Shown here: piece after piece, positions 20,581-28,399 of the stretch
How the letters are laid out: every line of letters begins with the position of its first letter
Numbering within the stretch: position 1 is the first letter of the stretch
Source: Alphaproteobacteria bacterium
GTDB lineage: Bacteria; Pseudomonadota; Alphaproteobacteria; Micropepsales; Micropepsaceae
Length of the DNA: 64,000 nucleotides
NCBI GenBank assembly: GCA_016792565.1
Contig: JAEUMK010000005.1
Coordinates: 1 to 64,000 of the forward strand
Direction: 5' to 3'
Program-made: the position numbers and the translations under genes
Notes under the pieces: generated by a model
Databases searched by the model: none
The model's input: the letters and a program-made list of their open reading frames with translations, nothing else
What the model was told of the DNA's origin: nothing

Positions 20581-22011
20581 TTACGCCGCCTCGTAGCCCA
20601 GCACCGCCTTCACTTCCAGGAAGTCGTGGAAGCCGAATTCGCCCCACTCGCGGCCGTTGCCCGACTGCTTGTAGCCGCCGAACGGCGCCTTCAGGTCGGG
20701 GCCGGCGAGGTTGAGGTGGACGTTGCCGGTGCGCAGCTGCTTGGCGACCGCGCGGGCGTGGTCGATCGAGCCCGACTGGACGTAGCCCGACAGGCCATAG
20801 ACCGTGTCGTTCGCCATCTCGATGGCCTCGGCCTCGCTCTTGTAGGGCAGGATCGACAGGACCGGCCCGAAGATCTCCTCGCGGGCGATGGTCATGTCGT
20901 TGGTGACGTTGCCGAAGACGGTCGGGCGCACGAAATAGCCCTTGTTCACGCCCTCGGGACGGCCGAGGCCGCCGGCCGCCAGCGTCGCGCCTTCCTTGAT
21001 GCCCTTCTCGATCAGGGCCTGGATCTTCTCGTACTGGCTCTTGTTCACCACCGGGCCGATATTGGTGCCCTCGGCGAACGGATCGCCGGCCTTGGTGGCA
21101 TTGGCGGCGGCGGCGGCGATGGCCAGCGCCTCGTCATGCTTGGCGGCGGGCACGAACATGCGCGTGCCGGCGTTGCAGCTCTGGCCGGAATTGATCATCA
21201 GGCCCTGGACGCTGCCGCCGACCGCCTTCACGAGATCCGCGTCGTCCAGGATGATGTTGGCCGACTTGCCGCCCAGTTCCTGCGACACGCGCTTGACCGT
21301 CTCGGCGGCCGCCTTGGCGACCAGGATGCCGGCGCGGGTCGAGCCGGTGAACGACATCATGTCGACGCCGGGATGGGCCGACAGCGGCGCGCCGACGCCG
21401 GGGCCGTCGCCGTTGACCAGGTTGAAGACGCCGGCGGGCACGCCGGCCTCGTCCAGGATCTCGGCGACGATCAGCGCGTTGAGCGGCGTGTATTCGCTGG
21501 GCTTCAGCACCATGGTGCAGCCGGCGGCCAGCGCCGGCGCGACCTTGCACATGATCTGGTTGATCGGCCAGTTCCACGGGGTGATCATGCCGACGACGCC
21601 GACCGGCTCGTAGACGATGCGGGTGCGGCCCTGGGTGCGCTCGAACTCGAAGTTCTTGAGGACTTCCATCGTCTCGTTGAGATGGGCGAGGCCCATCGCC
21701 GCCTGCGCCGCCTTGGACAGCCAGATCGGGGCGCCCATTTCGCGGCTGATGACTTCGGCGATCTCGTCCTTGCGGCGGGCGAAGACGCCCATGATCTTGC
21801 CCAGCAGCGCCAGGCGTTCCTCGCGCGTGGTCTGCGACCAGGCGGGGAAGGCGGCGCGGGCGGCGGCGACCGCCTTGTCGACGTCGGCCGACGAGCCGAG
21901 CGCGATGTCGGCGAATTTCTCCTCCGTGGCCGGGTTGATGAGATCCCAGCTGCGCTCGGCCGCCGGCTTCACCCAACGCCCGCCGATATAGAATTCGTGA
22001 TTGTGCGACAT
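20581..22011 (-). CDS. NAD(P)-dependent aldehyde dehydrogenase
   Basis: This 476-residue ALDH-superfamily enzyme oxidises an aldehyde to the acid. The catalytic Glu245 is in SQELGGKSANIILDD and the nucleophile Cys279 in NSGQSCNAGTRM. The cofactor loop FTGSTRAGILVA and the oxyanion-site PWNWPINQ are present. The MSHNHEFYIGGRWVKP start with the SCNAG cysteine box resembles broad-range alcohol or terpene aldehyde dehydrogenases. The ATG at 22011 has AGGAGGA about 9 bases upstream. A strong intrinsic terminator follows, so it is probably transcribed alone or with the small membrane protein upstream. The substrate is not known from sequence. Confidence 0.93.
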   Translation of the reverse strand: MSHNHEFYIGGRWVKPAAERSWDLINPATEEKFADIALGSSADVDKAVAAARAAFPAWSQTTREERLALLGKIMGVFARRKDEIAEVISREMGAPIWLSKAAQAAMGLAHLNETMEVLKNFEFERTQGRTRIVYEPVGVVGMITPWNWPINQIMCKVAPALAAGCTMVLKPSEYTPLNALIVAEILDEAGVPAGVFNLVNGDGPGVGAPLSAHPGVDMMSFTGSTRAGILVAKAAAETVKRVSQELGGKSANIILDDADLVKAVGGSVQGLMINSGQSCNAGTRMFVPAAKHDEALAIAAAAANATKAGDPFAEGTNIGPVVNKSQYEKIQALIEKGIKEGATLAAGGLGRPEGVNKGYFVRPTVFGNVTNDMTIAREEIFGPVLSILPYKSEAEAIEMANDTVYGLSGYVQSGSIDHARAVAKQLRTGNVHLNLAGPDLKAPFGGYKQSGNGREWGEFGFHDFLEVKAVLGYEAA

Positions 22012-22091
22012 GGTCTTGTTTCCTCCTGACGATAGCGGCGGGCCCTTATATAGGGGCGGCGGGCCTTCCGCAAAACCGCCTCGTCTTGAGG

Positions 22092-22442
22092 CTACAGCCG
22101 CAGGCCGAAGCGCGGCCCCAGCCACAGCATCGCCGCATAGAGCGCCATGGTCAGAAGGCAGCCGGCGATCAGCGCCGGCCAGAAATCGATGCCGCGCCGC
22201 AGCATCGCCGGAATGACCAGGAACATCGGCAGCGAGGGCAGCACGAACCAGAACGTGCCCTCGGCATGGGCGGCCATGCGGGCGCTGTCCGCGGTGTCGC
22301 GCCACAGCCAGATCATGCCGAGGACCGACACCAGCGGCAGCGAGGCGATGAGGCCGCCGATGCCGGGATAGCGCTTGGCGACCTCCGAGATCGCGGCGAC
22401 CAGAATGCCCGACAGCACCGCCTTGAGGATCAGATAGGTCAT
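22092..22442 (-). CDS. DUF3147-like small inner-membrane protein
   Basis: This 116-residue protein is almost entirely hydrophobic with four predicted membrane segments: residues about 2-16, 29-46, 66-82 and 91-108. GGLIASLPLVSVLGMIWLW and EGTFWFVLPSLPMF match the DUF3147 family, whose role is unknown. It begins 83 bases after the molybdopterin subunit stop and ends 80 bases before the aldehyde dehydrogenase start, all on the same strand. It could be read through from either, but has no obvious functional link with them. Confidence 0.75.
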   Translation of the reverse strand: MTYLILKAVLSGILVAAISEVAKRYPGIGGLIASLPLVSVLGMIWLWRDTADSARMAAHAEGTFWFVLPSLPMFLVIPAMLRRGIDFWPALIAGCLLTMALYAAMLWLGPRFGLRL

Positions 22443-22525
22443 GAACGCCAGCCTAGCCCATCCTGCGCATGGCCCAACTCGAATGATCTCGCCCTCATGG
22501 CCGGGCCCGGCCCGGCCATCCAGCC

Positions 22526-24763
22526 TCACGCCCGGGCGATCTGCGCGCCCGTCTTCAGGTCGAACTGGCGCAGCGGCAGGCTGCGGATGCGCTGCCCGGT
22601 CAGCGCGAAGATCGCGTTGGCGACCGCGGCGGCGACCGGCGCCGTGCCCGGCTCGCCCGCGCCGCCCAGCCTGGCGCCGGACTCGACGATCTCCACCTCG
22701 TGGCGCGGCGCGTCGCCGAGGCGCACCATGTCGTAGGCGTCGAAATTGCCCTCCACGACCCGGCCCTTCTCCACCGTGATGCCGCCATGGAGCGCGGCGG
22801 TCAGGCCATAGATCGCGCCGCCGGTGATCTGCGCCTTGAAGGTCGCCGGGTTCACCACCTCGCCGGGATCGGCCGCCGACCACATCCGGTGGACGCGCGC
22901 CCGTCCGTCGTCGCCGACCGAGACTTCGGCGACCTGCGCGACGATGGTGCCGAAGGCCTCGCGCATCGCTATGCCCTTGGCCCGGCCCGGTTCGTTCGTG
23001 CCCCAGCCGGCCATCCCGGCGACGCGCTCCAGCACCGCCTTGTGGCGCGGCGCGTTGCCGAGATGGGCGAGGCGGAAGGCCAGCGGGTCGGCGCCCGCCG
23101 CGGCGGCCAGCTCGTCGATGAAGGATTCGATGGTGAAGCCGTGCACGGTGTGATCGACGCTGCGCCACGGCCCCCACGGCATCGGATTGGTGCCGGAGAC
23201 ATAGCGCGCCGTGCGGTCGGCGACGTCGTAGTGGATCGCCGTCGCCTCGGGCGGATCGTGGCGTTCGGCGAAGTCGTGGACCCAGCCCGCGATGCGGCCC
23301 TCGGCGGTCAGCCCCGCCTTGAGGCGGGCGATCGAGGCCTCGCGGTAATAATCCTGCCGCATGTCCTCCTCGCGCGACCAGGTCACCAGCACCGGCGCGC
23401 CGGTCGCCCGCGAGGCGGCGATCGCCTGCTCGATGTGGCGCGGCGTCATCGCCATCATGGGATTGAAGGCGCGCCGGCCGAAGCCGCCGCCCATCGGCAA
23501 TTGGTGGACGGTCACCTCGTCCATCGACACGCCGGCGAGCTTGGCGGCGACGGCGCGGCAGCCGAGCCCGTCCTGCACGCCGCTCCAGATCTCCACCATG
23601 CCGTCATGGACGGAGACGGCGGCGTTCATCGGCTCCATCGCCGCATGGGCGAGGAAGGGCACGCTGTAGGACGCGGCGACCGTGCGCGCCGCGCCGGCGA
23701 TCGCCTTTTCCGGATCGCCCTCGGCGAAGTCGGCGTCGAAATCGCCCTTGTCGAGCGCCGCGTTCATGCCCGCCTCGATCGAGGCCGACGACAGCGCGGC
23801 GTTCGCGCCCTCGTCCCACACCGGGGCCAGGGCTTCCAGCGCCCGCTGCGCCCGCCAGGTATTGTCGGCGACGACGACGACCGCGTCGGCCGTCGTCACG
23901 ACCTTCTTGACGCCGCGCAGCGCCAGCGCCGGGGCCTCGTCCACGCTCTTCAGCGTGCCGCCGGCGACCGGGCAGTTCAGCGCCGCCGCGAACAGCATGC
24001 CGGGCAGGCGCATGTCGATGCCGTAGCGTGTGCTGCCGTCGACCTTGCCGGGAATGTCGAAGCGCTGGCGCGAGGTTCCGGAAATCGTGTAGGCGGCCTT
24101 CGCCTTCAGCGGCGCATCGTCCGGCACGGCAAGGGACGCGGCGCGCGCCGCCATCTCGCCATAGCTGGCGCTGCGGCCCGAGGCGGCGTGGCTGAGACGG
24201 CTTTCCCTGGCCACGATGTCGGCTTCGGCGACGCCCCAGCTCTCGGCGGCGGCGCGGATCAGCATGGCCTTCGCCGCGGCGCCCGCGCCGCGCATCCCGA
24301 TGACCCCGGTGAAGCGCACCGCGGTCGAGCCGCCGGTCACCTGCAGGCTCATGAACTCGGCGGCCTTGCGGCCGACGAAGTCCGCCGAGCCGTCCAGCCA
24401 GCGCGGGATCGACATGTCGCCGGCGAGGAAGCCCTTGGCGAGCGCGCCGTTGGCGAAGGCGAGGTCGGCCGGCGCGGTCTCGGCCGAGACCAGCGCCCAG
24501 TCGGCGTCCAGCTCCTCCGCCGCCATCATGGCGAGCGCGGTCGGCGTGCCCTGGCCCATGTCGCCGTGCGGGACATAGACCGTGACGCGGTTGTCGGCGG
24601 CGATCTTCAGCCAGGCGGCGGGCATCAGATCGCCCTCCCTGGCGGTCAGGCGGCGGGCCCGGTCCAGCGTCGAGAAGGGCGACAGCGCATAGCCGACGAC
24701 CAGCGCGCCGGTCGCCGCGAGGCCGGAAAGGATGACGAAGCGGCGCGAGGGCTTGAAGGCCAT
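22526..24763 (-). CDS. Molybdopterin-binding large subunit, isoquinoline 1-oxidoreductase beta type
   Basis: This 745-residue protein is the catalytic subunit of a molybdenum hydroxylase of the xanthine dehydrogenase family, in the single-large-subunit IorB branch. The N-terminus has a twin-arginine-like signal, SRRFVILSG followed by a hydrophobic stretch to about residue 28. This suggests export of the folded, cofactor-loaded complex to the periplasm or membrane. Conserved blocks include HGDMGQGTPTALAMMAAEEL, PFLAHAAMEPMNAAVS, GGGFGRRAF and GAGEPGTAPVAAAVANAIF, where the GAGEPG Glu is the usual catalytic base. It follows the iron-sulfur subunit by 11 bases with AAGGAG before its ATG. It would hydroxylate an N-heterocycle or oxidise an aldehyde; the acceptor is not in the window. 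Confidence 0.9.
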   Translation of the reverse strand: MAFKPSRRFVILSGLAATGALVVGYALSPFSTLDRARRLTAREGDLMPAAWLKIAADNRVTVYVPHGDMGQGTPTALAMMAAEELDADWALVSAETAPADLAFANGALAKGFLAGDMSIPRWLDGSADFVGRKAAEFMSLQVTGGSTAVRFTGVIGMRGAGAAAKAMLIRAAAESWGVAEADIVARESRLSHAASGRSASYGEMAARAASLAVPDDAPLKAKAAYTISGTSRQRFDIPGKVDGSTRYGIDMRLPGMLFAAALNCPVAGGTLKSVDEAPALALRGVKKVVTTADAVVVVADNTWRAQRALEALAPVWDEGANAALSSASIEAGMNAALDKGDFDADFAEGDPEKAIAGAARTVAASYSVPFLAHAAMEPMNAAVSVHDGMVEIWSGVQDGLGCRAVAAKLAGVSMDEVTVHQLPMGGGFGRRAFNPMMAMTPRHIEQAIAASRATGAPVLVTWSREEDMRQDYYREASIARLKAGLTAEGRIAGWVHDFAERHDPPEATAIHYDVADRTARYVSGTNPMPWGPWRSVDHTVHGFTIESFIDELAAAAGADPLAFRLAHLGNAPRHKAVLERVAGMAGWGTNEPGRAKGIAMREAFGTIVAQVAEVSVGDDGRARVHRMWSAADPGEVVNPATFKAQITGGAIYGLTAALHGGITVEKGRVVEGNFDAYDMVRLGDAPRHEVEIVESGARLGGAGEPGTAPVAAAVANAIFALTGQRIRSLPLRQFDLKTGAQIARA

Positions 24764-24774
24764 GATCGTCTCCT

Positions 24775-25227
24775 TCAGGCCGACGCGGCGGCGATGTGGA
24801 TGGCGGCGCGGATTTCCTCGTACGAGCCGCAGCGGCAGATATTGGTCATCGCGGCGTCGATGTCGGCATCGCTCGGGCGCGGGATTTCGGCCAGCAGCGC
24901 GGCGGCGGCCATGATCTGGCCCGACTGGCAATAGCCGCATTGCGGGGCCTGCGCCTCGATCCAGGCGGCCTGCAGCTTGTGCAGCGCCTCGCCGGTCTTC
25001 AGCCCCTCGATGGTGACGATCGAGCTTCCCGCCAGATCGGCGGCGGCGATCGAGCACGAGCGCACCGCCTGGCCGTCCACCAGCACCGTGCAGGCGCCGC
25101 AGGCGGCGATGCCGCAGCCGTATTTGGTGCCGGTGAGGTTCAACACGTCGCGCAGCGCCCACAACAGCGGCATGTCGGGCTCGACATCCAGCTCGTGCTG
25201 CGCGCCGTTCACGGTAAGCGTGACCAT
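24775..25227 (-). CDS. 2Fe-2S small subunit, isoquinoline 1-oxidoreductase alpha type
   Basis: The 150-residue partner of the molybdopterin subunit carries two [2Fe-2S] clusters that pass electrons from the molybdenum site. The plant-ferredoxin cluster uses Cys38, Cys43, Cys46 and Cys58 ([18 protein letters not shown]). The second cluster uses Cys97, Cys100, Cys131 and Cys133 (CGYCQSGQI and CRCGSYEEI). It lacks an export signal and so would be carried out with the Tat-tagged partner. The ATG at 25227 has GGGGAGGT before it; longer in-frame starts only read back through the promoter. It is the first gene of the operon and is divergent from a TetR regulator with an operator between. Confidence 0.93.
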   Translation of the reverse strand: MVTLTVNGAQHELDVEPDMPLLWALRDVLNLTGTKYGCGIAACGACTVLVDGQAVRSCSIAAADLAGSSIVTIEGLKTGEALHKLQAAWIEAQAPQCGYCQSGQIMAAAALLAEIPRPSDADIDAAMTNICRCGSYEEIRAAIHIAAASA

Positions 25228-25307
25228 GCGGGACCTCCCCTGTCGCCTGACGGCCCGCCGCCGCCCGGGGACCTGTCGCGGGGCCGAGGCTAGTCCCGGA
25301 CGGTGTT

Positions 25308-25329
25308 GACAATCAACGTATCGATTGTC
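25308..25329. promoter_or_regulatory. Probable TetR operator in the divergent promoter region
   Basis: GACAATC (25308-25314) and GATTGTC (25323-25329) are perfect 7-base inverted arms with an 8-base spacer. The site lies 15 bases before the tetR ATG and about 80 bases before the oxidoreductase alpha start, and overlaps a TTGACA sequence at 25306-25311. This is the position and symmetry expected for a repressor controlling both genes. Confidence 0.65.
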
Positions 25330-25343
25330 CACGCTTGCCCGCC

Positions 25344-26015
25344 ATGTCCTCAGCCCCGTCCCCCGCCTTGTCCGCCTTGTCCGCCCTTCAGCCGGCCGCG
25401 TCGCCCGGCGCGCCGGAAACCCGCCGCCGTCTGCTCGGGGCGGCGCTCGCCGTGTTCGGCCGCTACGGCTATCGCCGCGCCTCGATGGAAGCGGTGGCGG
25501 CCGAGGCCGGGATCTCGCGCCAGGGCCTCTATCGCCACTATGCCGGCAAGGAGGCGCTGTTCGCGGCGGCGATCTCGCATCTGCACGATCGCGGCGACGC
25601 GGCCGGCGCCGAGGCGGCGGCGGCGGCCCGGGCGGCGGGGGGCGGCATCGCCGCCGTCGCCGGGGCGCTGATCGGGGCGCGGCTCGCCTTCTACGCCGCC
25701 GAGATCTACGCCTCGCCCCATGCCGCCGAGCTTCTGGAGGAATCGGGCCGGCTCGGCGGGCCGGAGATCGCCCGGCGGGCGCGCCGCTTCCGGGCCGCTC
25801 TCGCCGCCGAGCTGGCGCGCGCCGGGACGCGCTTCGCCGATGGCCTGACGGCCGGCGATCTCGCCGATCTGCTGATCCTGGCGACGGCCGGGGTCAAGCA
25901 CGGCGTGCGTCCCGGCCGGGTGCGGGCGGAGGCGCAGAAAATCGTCGGCTATCTGCTGGAAGGCGCCGCGGGCGCGCGTCGGTCGCCGCGCAACGGGGGC
26001 CGCCATCATGCTTAA
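25344..26015 (+). CDS. TetR/AcrR family transcriptional regulator
   Basis: The 223-residue protein has a TetR helix-turn-helix at residues about 24-70: [20 protein letters not shown], then [26 protein letters not shown]. The rest is an Ala-rich ligand-binding half. It is divergent from the molybdenum hydroxylase operon and most likely represses it through the GACAATC/GATTGTC site. I take the ATG at 25344; a TTG nine bases earlier is also in frame. Its last eight bases overlap the start of the next gene (26008), so the two are probably co-transcribed although their functions look unrelated. Confidence 0.88.
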   Translation: MSSAPSPALSALSALQPAASPGAPETRRRLLGAALAVFGRYGYRRASMEAVAAEAGISRQGLYRHYAGKEALFAAAISHLHDRGDAAGAEAAAAARAAGGGIAAVAGALIGARLAFYAAEIYASPHAAELLEESGRLGGPEIARRARRFRAALAAELARAGTRFADGLTAGDLADLLILATAGVKHGVRPGRVRAEAQKIVGYLLEGAAGARRSPRNGGRHHA

Positions 26016-27192
26016 GTTCCGGATCGCCTTCTACAACGTCGAGAACCTCTTCTCCCGCCCCCGCCTCTTCTCCCCCGGCGATGATGCGGGCGCGGCGGCG
26101 GCTCTGAAAGCTGCGTCACAGCTTCAACGTATGCTCGATGCGAGGACTTACAAGACCGACGATATCGTGCGAATTTATAACGAAGCGCGCCTTGGTGACT
26201 ATCTGGTCGTCCAATGCGATCGGGTGAACGCAGCCGACGCGCGCTCCCAGCGGTTCTTCTTCCATGAACGTGAGGGCGACGAGTCCTCGCCCGTCGTCTC
26301 GCTCAACGCGGCGATCCGGGGCCGCAGCGACTGGATCGGCGGCATCCGGATGAAAGGTGAGACACTGTCTGGCGCGCAGGTGCAGGCGATCGCCAAGGTG
26401 ATCCGCAGAGTCGATGCCGACGTCATCGGGCTCTGCGAGATCGAGAACCGCCATGTCCTGGAACGCTTCAATCTGCAATATCTCGGCGGCAAGTACCCTT
26501 ATGCGGTCCTGCTGGAAGGCAACGACGAGCGGGGCATTGATGTGGGTCTCCTGTCCAAGCAGCCTGTCGGCACCTTGCGGACGAACGTCTTCACCGCCGA
26601 TCCAGCCGAGCGCAAGCGGCGTGACGGAGGCTCTGCCCGTCTCTTCAATCGGGACTGTCTTGAAGTCGCTGTTGAGCTTCCGGGCGGACGCGGCGACGTG
26701 ACGGTGGGGGTGACGCATTTCAAGTCCAAGGGGGGCGGGGAGATTGAGACGGACGGCAAACGACTTAGGCAAGCGAGCGAAGTCGCGCGCATCGTCTCCC
26801 AGCGGCACTCGCGCGACGGTCGACCGCACCGCATAGCGATTCTGGGCGACCTGAACGAGCGACCGGACCGCGACGGCGCCAACGGCGCCATGCTGGAAGG
26901 GCACAAGACCTCGATCGACCCGCTGCTGGTCCATGCCGGGCTCTCCGACGTGATCGGCCAGACGCTGGGGCCGGACAAGGCCTACACCCATATCGAGCAG
27001 CGCCGCGGCGAGATCGCCCGCTCGCAGATCGACTACATCCTGCTCTCTCCCGACCTGCGGGCGGCGGCGGCCAATTGCGGCATCGACCGCTCCGGCCAGG
27101 CTTTCTGGAGCCCGAAAGCCCCGCCGCGCGCCCTGGCGGCGTCGGACCATGCCTGCCTCTTCGTCGATCTCGATCTCGAGCGCCTTGTCTGA
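26008..27192 (+). CDS. Endonuclease/exonuclease/phosphatase family protein
   Basis: This 394-residue protein has the DNase I-like metallohydrolase fold. Visible motifs in order are FRIAFYNVENLF at the N-terminus, IGLCEIENRHVLERF with the metal-binding Glu, VTHFKSKGGGEI, ILGDLNERPDRD, SQIDYILLSPDL and the closing SDHACLFVDLDL with the catalytic Asp-His. The fold covers nucleases, sphingomyelinases and phosphatases, so the substrate is open. There is no signal peptide. The gene overlaps tetR by 8 bases. Roughly 26105-26820 uses noticeably more A/T-ending codons than its two ends or its neighbours, which hints at a mosaic origin. Confidence 0.85.
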   Translation: MLKFRIAFYNVENLFSRPRLFSPGDDAGAAAALKAASQLQRMLDARTYKTDDIVRIYNEARLGDYLVVQCDRVNAADARSQRFFFHEREGDESSPVVSLNAAIRGRSDWIGGIRMKGETLSGAQVQAIAKVIRRVDADVIGLCEIENRHVLERFNLQYLGGKYPYAVLLEGNDERGIDVGLLSKQPVGTLRTNVFTADPAERKRRDGGSARLFNRDCLEVAVELPGGRGDVTVGVTHFKSKGGGEIETDGKRLRQASEVARIVSQRHSRDGRPHRIAILGDLNERPDRDGANGAMLEGHKTSIDPLLVHAGLSDVIGQTLGPDKAYTHIEQRRGEIARSQIDYILLSPDLRAAAANCGIDRSGQAFWSPKAPPRALAASDHACLFVDLDLERLV

Positions 27193-27250
27193 GGCAATTC
27201 GCGACGCTCGAGGCCAATTGTGACGAATGAACGCTAGGCTCAAGTTTCAG

Positions 27251-27265
27251 CTAGACAGTGTCTAG
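27251..27265. promoter_or_regulatory. Palindromic operator 1 before the RND efflux operon
   Basis: CTAGACA and TGTCTAG form perfect 7-base arms around a single G, 46 bases before the adaptor start. Sites with TAGACA half-sites in front of RND operons are typical TetR-family operators. The regulator is probably the TetR at the end of the same operon (31487). Confidence 0.65.
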
Positions 27266-27281
27266 TTTGCGGTGCAGTATG

Positions 27282-27300
27282 ATCTAGACATCGACTAGAT
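27282..27300. promoter_or_regulatory. Operator-like palindrome 2 before the RND efflux operon
   Basis: ATCTAG (27282-27287) and CTAGAT (27295-27300) flank a seven-base centre. The site again contains CTAGACA (27284-27290), repeating the half-site of the first palindrome 33 bases upstream. It ends 10 bases before the adaptor ATG, so a bound repressor would block the promoter or the start region. Confidence 0.5.
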
Positions 27301-27310
27301 CGAGAACACC

Positions 27311-28399
27311 ATGCGCCGCTTCTCCGGATTTCTGCAGGTTCTGGCCGTGCTTTCCCTGGGGCCGGTTCTTGCCGCCTGCGGCGGGTCTTCCTCGGCGCCC
27401 GTGACCGGGGAGGCCGAGACCAAGGCTGCCCCGGTTCGCGTGGCGACCGCGGGACCCGCCGATTTTCTCTCCGAGATCGCGGTCGTCGGGCGGGTGGAAC
27501 CCGATACCGCCTATGTCCTCGCCTTCAAGACCGGCGGCGTGGTCAGATCCCTCGGCGTCGAGGAAGGCGACGTCGTCAAGAAGGGCGACATCCTCGCCGA
27601 ACTCGACCCGCGCGACGTCGACGCCCAGTTGCGCCAGGCCCAGGAAGCGGCTGACAAGGCAGCCCGCGAGCTCGCCCGGATCCGCCAGCTCCACACCAAG
27701 GGATTCGCCTCCGACGCCGCCCTGCAGGACGCGGAGGCCCAGGCCAAGGCCACACGGGCCAGCGCCCAGGCGGCCCGCTCGAATCGCGGCTATGCCAGCA
27801 TCGTCGCGCCTTCCGACGGCGTGGTGCTGAAGCGCCATATCGAGGCGAACGGCGTGGTGGCGGCCGGAGCGCCCGTGCTGACCCTTTCCGACATGACCGA
27901 GTCTTTTGTGCTTTCCGTCGGCCTTGCCGACCGCGACGCGCTGCGCGTGGCGCCCGGCGACCCGGCCGAAGTGAGCTTCGACGCGTTCCCCGGCCAGGCC
28001 TTTGCCGCCAGCGTCTCCGAAATCGGCGCCGACGCCGATCCCCGCACCGGCACCTTCCAGGTCGAGCTGCGCATCGCCGCCGCCGCCGCCACGCTGAAGA
28101 GCGGCCTCGTCGGCCGCGCCTCCATCAGGCCGGCCCGCCAGGTCGCCGCCAATGTCGCGGTGCCGGTCGATGCCTTGCTGGAGGGACACGGCAATGAAGC
28201 CTTCGTCTTCGTCGTCGATCCGCAGACCGGCATCGCCCGGCGCACGCGCATTTCCGTCGGCCGGATGTCGGGCGGTCTCGTCGCCGTGGTCGCAGGGCTC
28301 GAGGCGGGCCAGCAGGTCGTGATCGACGGCGCGGGCTATCTCAACGACGGCGAAAGGGTGGCGATCGCCACCGCCAGCGCAGCGGAGCGCGGGCAATGA
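27311..28399 (+). CDS. RND efflux periplasmic adaptor (membrane fusion lipoprotein)
   Basis: This 362-residue membrane fusion protein links an RND pump to an outer-membrane channel. It has a lipoprotein signal with lipobox LAAC, giving Cys23 as the lipidated residue. The biotinyl-lipoyl halves are FKTGGVVRSLGVEEGDVVKKGDIL and SIVAPSDGVVLKRHIEANGVV, separated by a coiled-coil hairpin (residues about 100-150). A beta-barrel and membrane-proximal domain follow. It overlaps the pump gene by an ATGA (28396-28399). No outer-membrane factor gene is adjacent, so it may use a shared TolC-like channel. Two CTAGACA palindromes lie upstream. Confidence 0.93.
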   Translation: MRRFSGFLQVLAVLSLGPVLAACGGSSSAPVTGEAETKAAPVRVATAGPADFLSEIAVVGRVEPDTAYVLAFKTGGVVRSLGVEEGDVVKKGDILAELDPRDVDAQLRQAQEAADKAARELARIRQLHTKGFASDAALQDAEAQAKATRASAQAARSNRGYASIVAPSDGVVLKRHIEANGVVAAGAPVLTLSDMTESFVLSVGLADRDALRVAPGDPAEVSFDAFPGQAFAASVSEIGADADPRTGTFQVELRIAAAAATLKSGLVGRASIRPARQVAANVAVPVDALLEGHGNEAFVFVVDPQTGIARRTRISVGRMSGGLVAVVAGLEAGQQVVIDGAGYLNDGERVAIATASAAERGQ

